Below, piece by piece: positions 14,713-15,368 of a stretch of DNA of 15,368 bases. This DNA is from JBASRP01 sp044866075 (GTDB lineage Bacteria; Actinomycetota; AC-67). The notes under the pieces were generated by a model that worked only from the letters and a program-made list of their open reading frames with translations, searched no databases and had not been told where the DNA came from. The position numbers and the translations under genes were made by a program. Position 1 is the stretch's first letter. Each line of letters begins with the position of its first letter. The stretch is from positions 1 to 15,368 of the forward strand of contig JBIOTQ010000044.1 of NCBI GenBank assembly GCA_044866075.1, in the 5' to 3' direction.

Positions 14713-15368
14713 GAAGCCGCCGTACGTCCCGGCGCACGGACTGCTGGATGGCAAGACGGTCCTCGTGACGGCCGCCGCGGGCGCCGGAATCGGGTACGCG
14801 ACGGCGAAGCGCTGCCTCGAAGAGGGCGCCGGCGTCGTGGTCTCGGACAGGCACGAGCGCCGCCTCGCCGAGGCATCCGAGCGGCTCGCCGAATTCGGCA
14901 AGGTCGCCTGCTCGATCCCCTGCGACGTCACCGTCGGCGAGAGCGTCGAGCGGTTGTTCAAGGAAGCGATCGAGGTGACCGGCGGGCTCGACGTGGTCGT
15001 CAACAACGCCGGGCTCGGCGGGACGGCGAACATCGCCGACATGAGCGACGACGATTGGAACCTCGTGATCGACGTCTCTCTCAACGGAACGTTCCGGTGC
15101 ACGCGCGCTGCGCTGCGGCACATGGTCCCGCGCGGTCGCGGCGTGATCATCAACCTTTCGTCGATCCTCGGCTGGCGCGCGCAGGCCGGGCAGGCGCACT
15201 ACGCCGCGGCGAAGGCCGGGGTGGCGGCGCTGACGCGCGCAGCCGCCATGGAGGCAGCGACGTCCGGCGTGCGCGTGAATTGCGTGGCGCCCTCGTTCGC
15301 CGAGACGCCGTTCCTGGCGAAGGTCGTGGCCGAGGAGACGCTCCAGGAGCTGCGGGCGCGCGAGGCGT
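14705..15368 (+). CDS. Short-chain dehydrogenase/reductase, IpdF-like (cut by window end)
   Basis: The first 221 codons are present; the gene continues past the window. It shows the SDR Rossmann fold: cofactor loop TAAAGAGIG (about 22-30), Asp48 after the second strand, which favours NAD(H), NNAG (about 100-103), a catalytic Ser in INLSS (about 148-152), and YAAAK (about 165-169). The cofactor loop lacks the usual Gly after the first Thr. That loop, LGWRAQ and the HYAAAKAGV region resemble mycobacterial IpdF (Rv3559c), a dehydrogenase of HIP (steroid C/D-ring) catabolism encoded beside fadE30. The match is from memory. The ATG overlaps the previous gene by eight bases, with GAGGG eight bases upstream. 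A generic 3-hydroxyacyl-CoA dehydrogenase is the alternative. Confidence 0.85.
   Translation, partial: MSEKPPYVPAHGLLDGKTVLVTAAAGAGIGYATAKRCLEEGAGVVVSDRHERRLAEASERLAEFGKVACSIPCDVTVGESVERLFKEAIEVTGGLDVVVNNAGLGGTANIADMSDDDWNLVIDVSLNGTFRCTRAALRHMVPRGRGVIINLSSILGWRAQAGQAHYAAAKAGVAALTRAAAMEAATSGVRVNCVAPSFAETPFLAKVVAEETLQELRAREA

Overview
The window is high-GC, densely packed bacterial DNA with many overlapping starts and stops. It most likely comes from the Actinomycetota. The support is a three-helix Rieske protein with an arginine-rich motif before its third helix, a two-heme QcrC, a PDWY-type QcrB, an ECF sigma/anti-sigma pair and steroid-type acyl-CoA dehydrogenases. The genus cannot be read from the sequence; a deep-branching or uncultured lineage is a guess.

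Layout. (1) 25-2367, minus strand: four genes, namely a small MscS-type channel, an SRPBCC-fold protein, a glycine-zipper membrane protein, and a small DUF1508-like protein ending in a SFPASDPPS motif. (2) 2474-10273, plus strand: eight tightly packed genes (junctions overlapping by 1-8 nt, with one 7-nt gap) encoding a nearly complete electron-transfer chain: ctaC (with fused cytochrome c), ctaD, ctaE, a small membrane protein, ctaG, qcrC, qcrA and qcrB. (3) 10350-12453: a small acidic protein on the minus strand, a stand-alone CBS pair that looks like the cut-off tail of a ClC chloride channel, and an ECF sigma factor overlapping its zinc-finger anti-sigma factor. (4) 12454-15368, plus strand: a perfect palindromic operator-like site, then two adjacent acyl-CoA dehydrogenases and a short-chain dehydrogenase cut by the window edge. 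The last gene resembles IpdF of actinobacterial steroid C/D-ring breakdown.

How the genes work together. QcrB, QcrA and QcrC would oxidise menaquinol and pass electrons through the two QcrC hemes to the cytochrome c domain of CtaC, then to CuA and to the heme a/a3-CuB centre of CtaD. No soluble cytochrome c would be needed, and CtaG would help load CuB. Heme a synthesis genes (ctaA, ctaB) are not in the window.

The most unusual observation is in CtaD. All metal ligands and the cross-linking Tyr are present, but two residues central to proton uptake in classical A-type oxidases are replaced: the Glu of GHPEVY is Leu, and the K-channel Lys is Gln. The enzyme therefore appears to belong to an alternative oxidase branch. 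The small gene between ctaE and ctaG, with two predicted outward-facing Cys, is a candidate assembly factor. No tRNA, rRNA, CRISPR array, insertion sequence or convincing terminator was seen.
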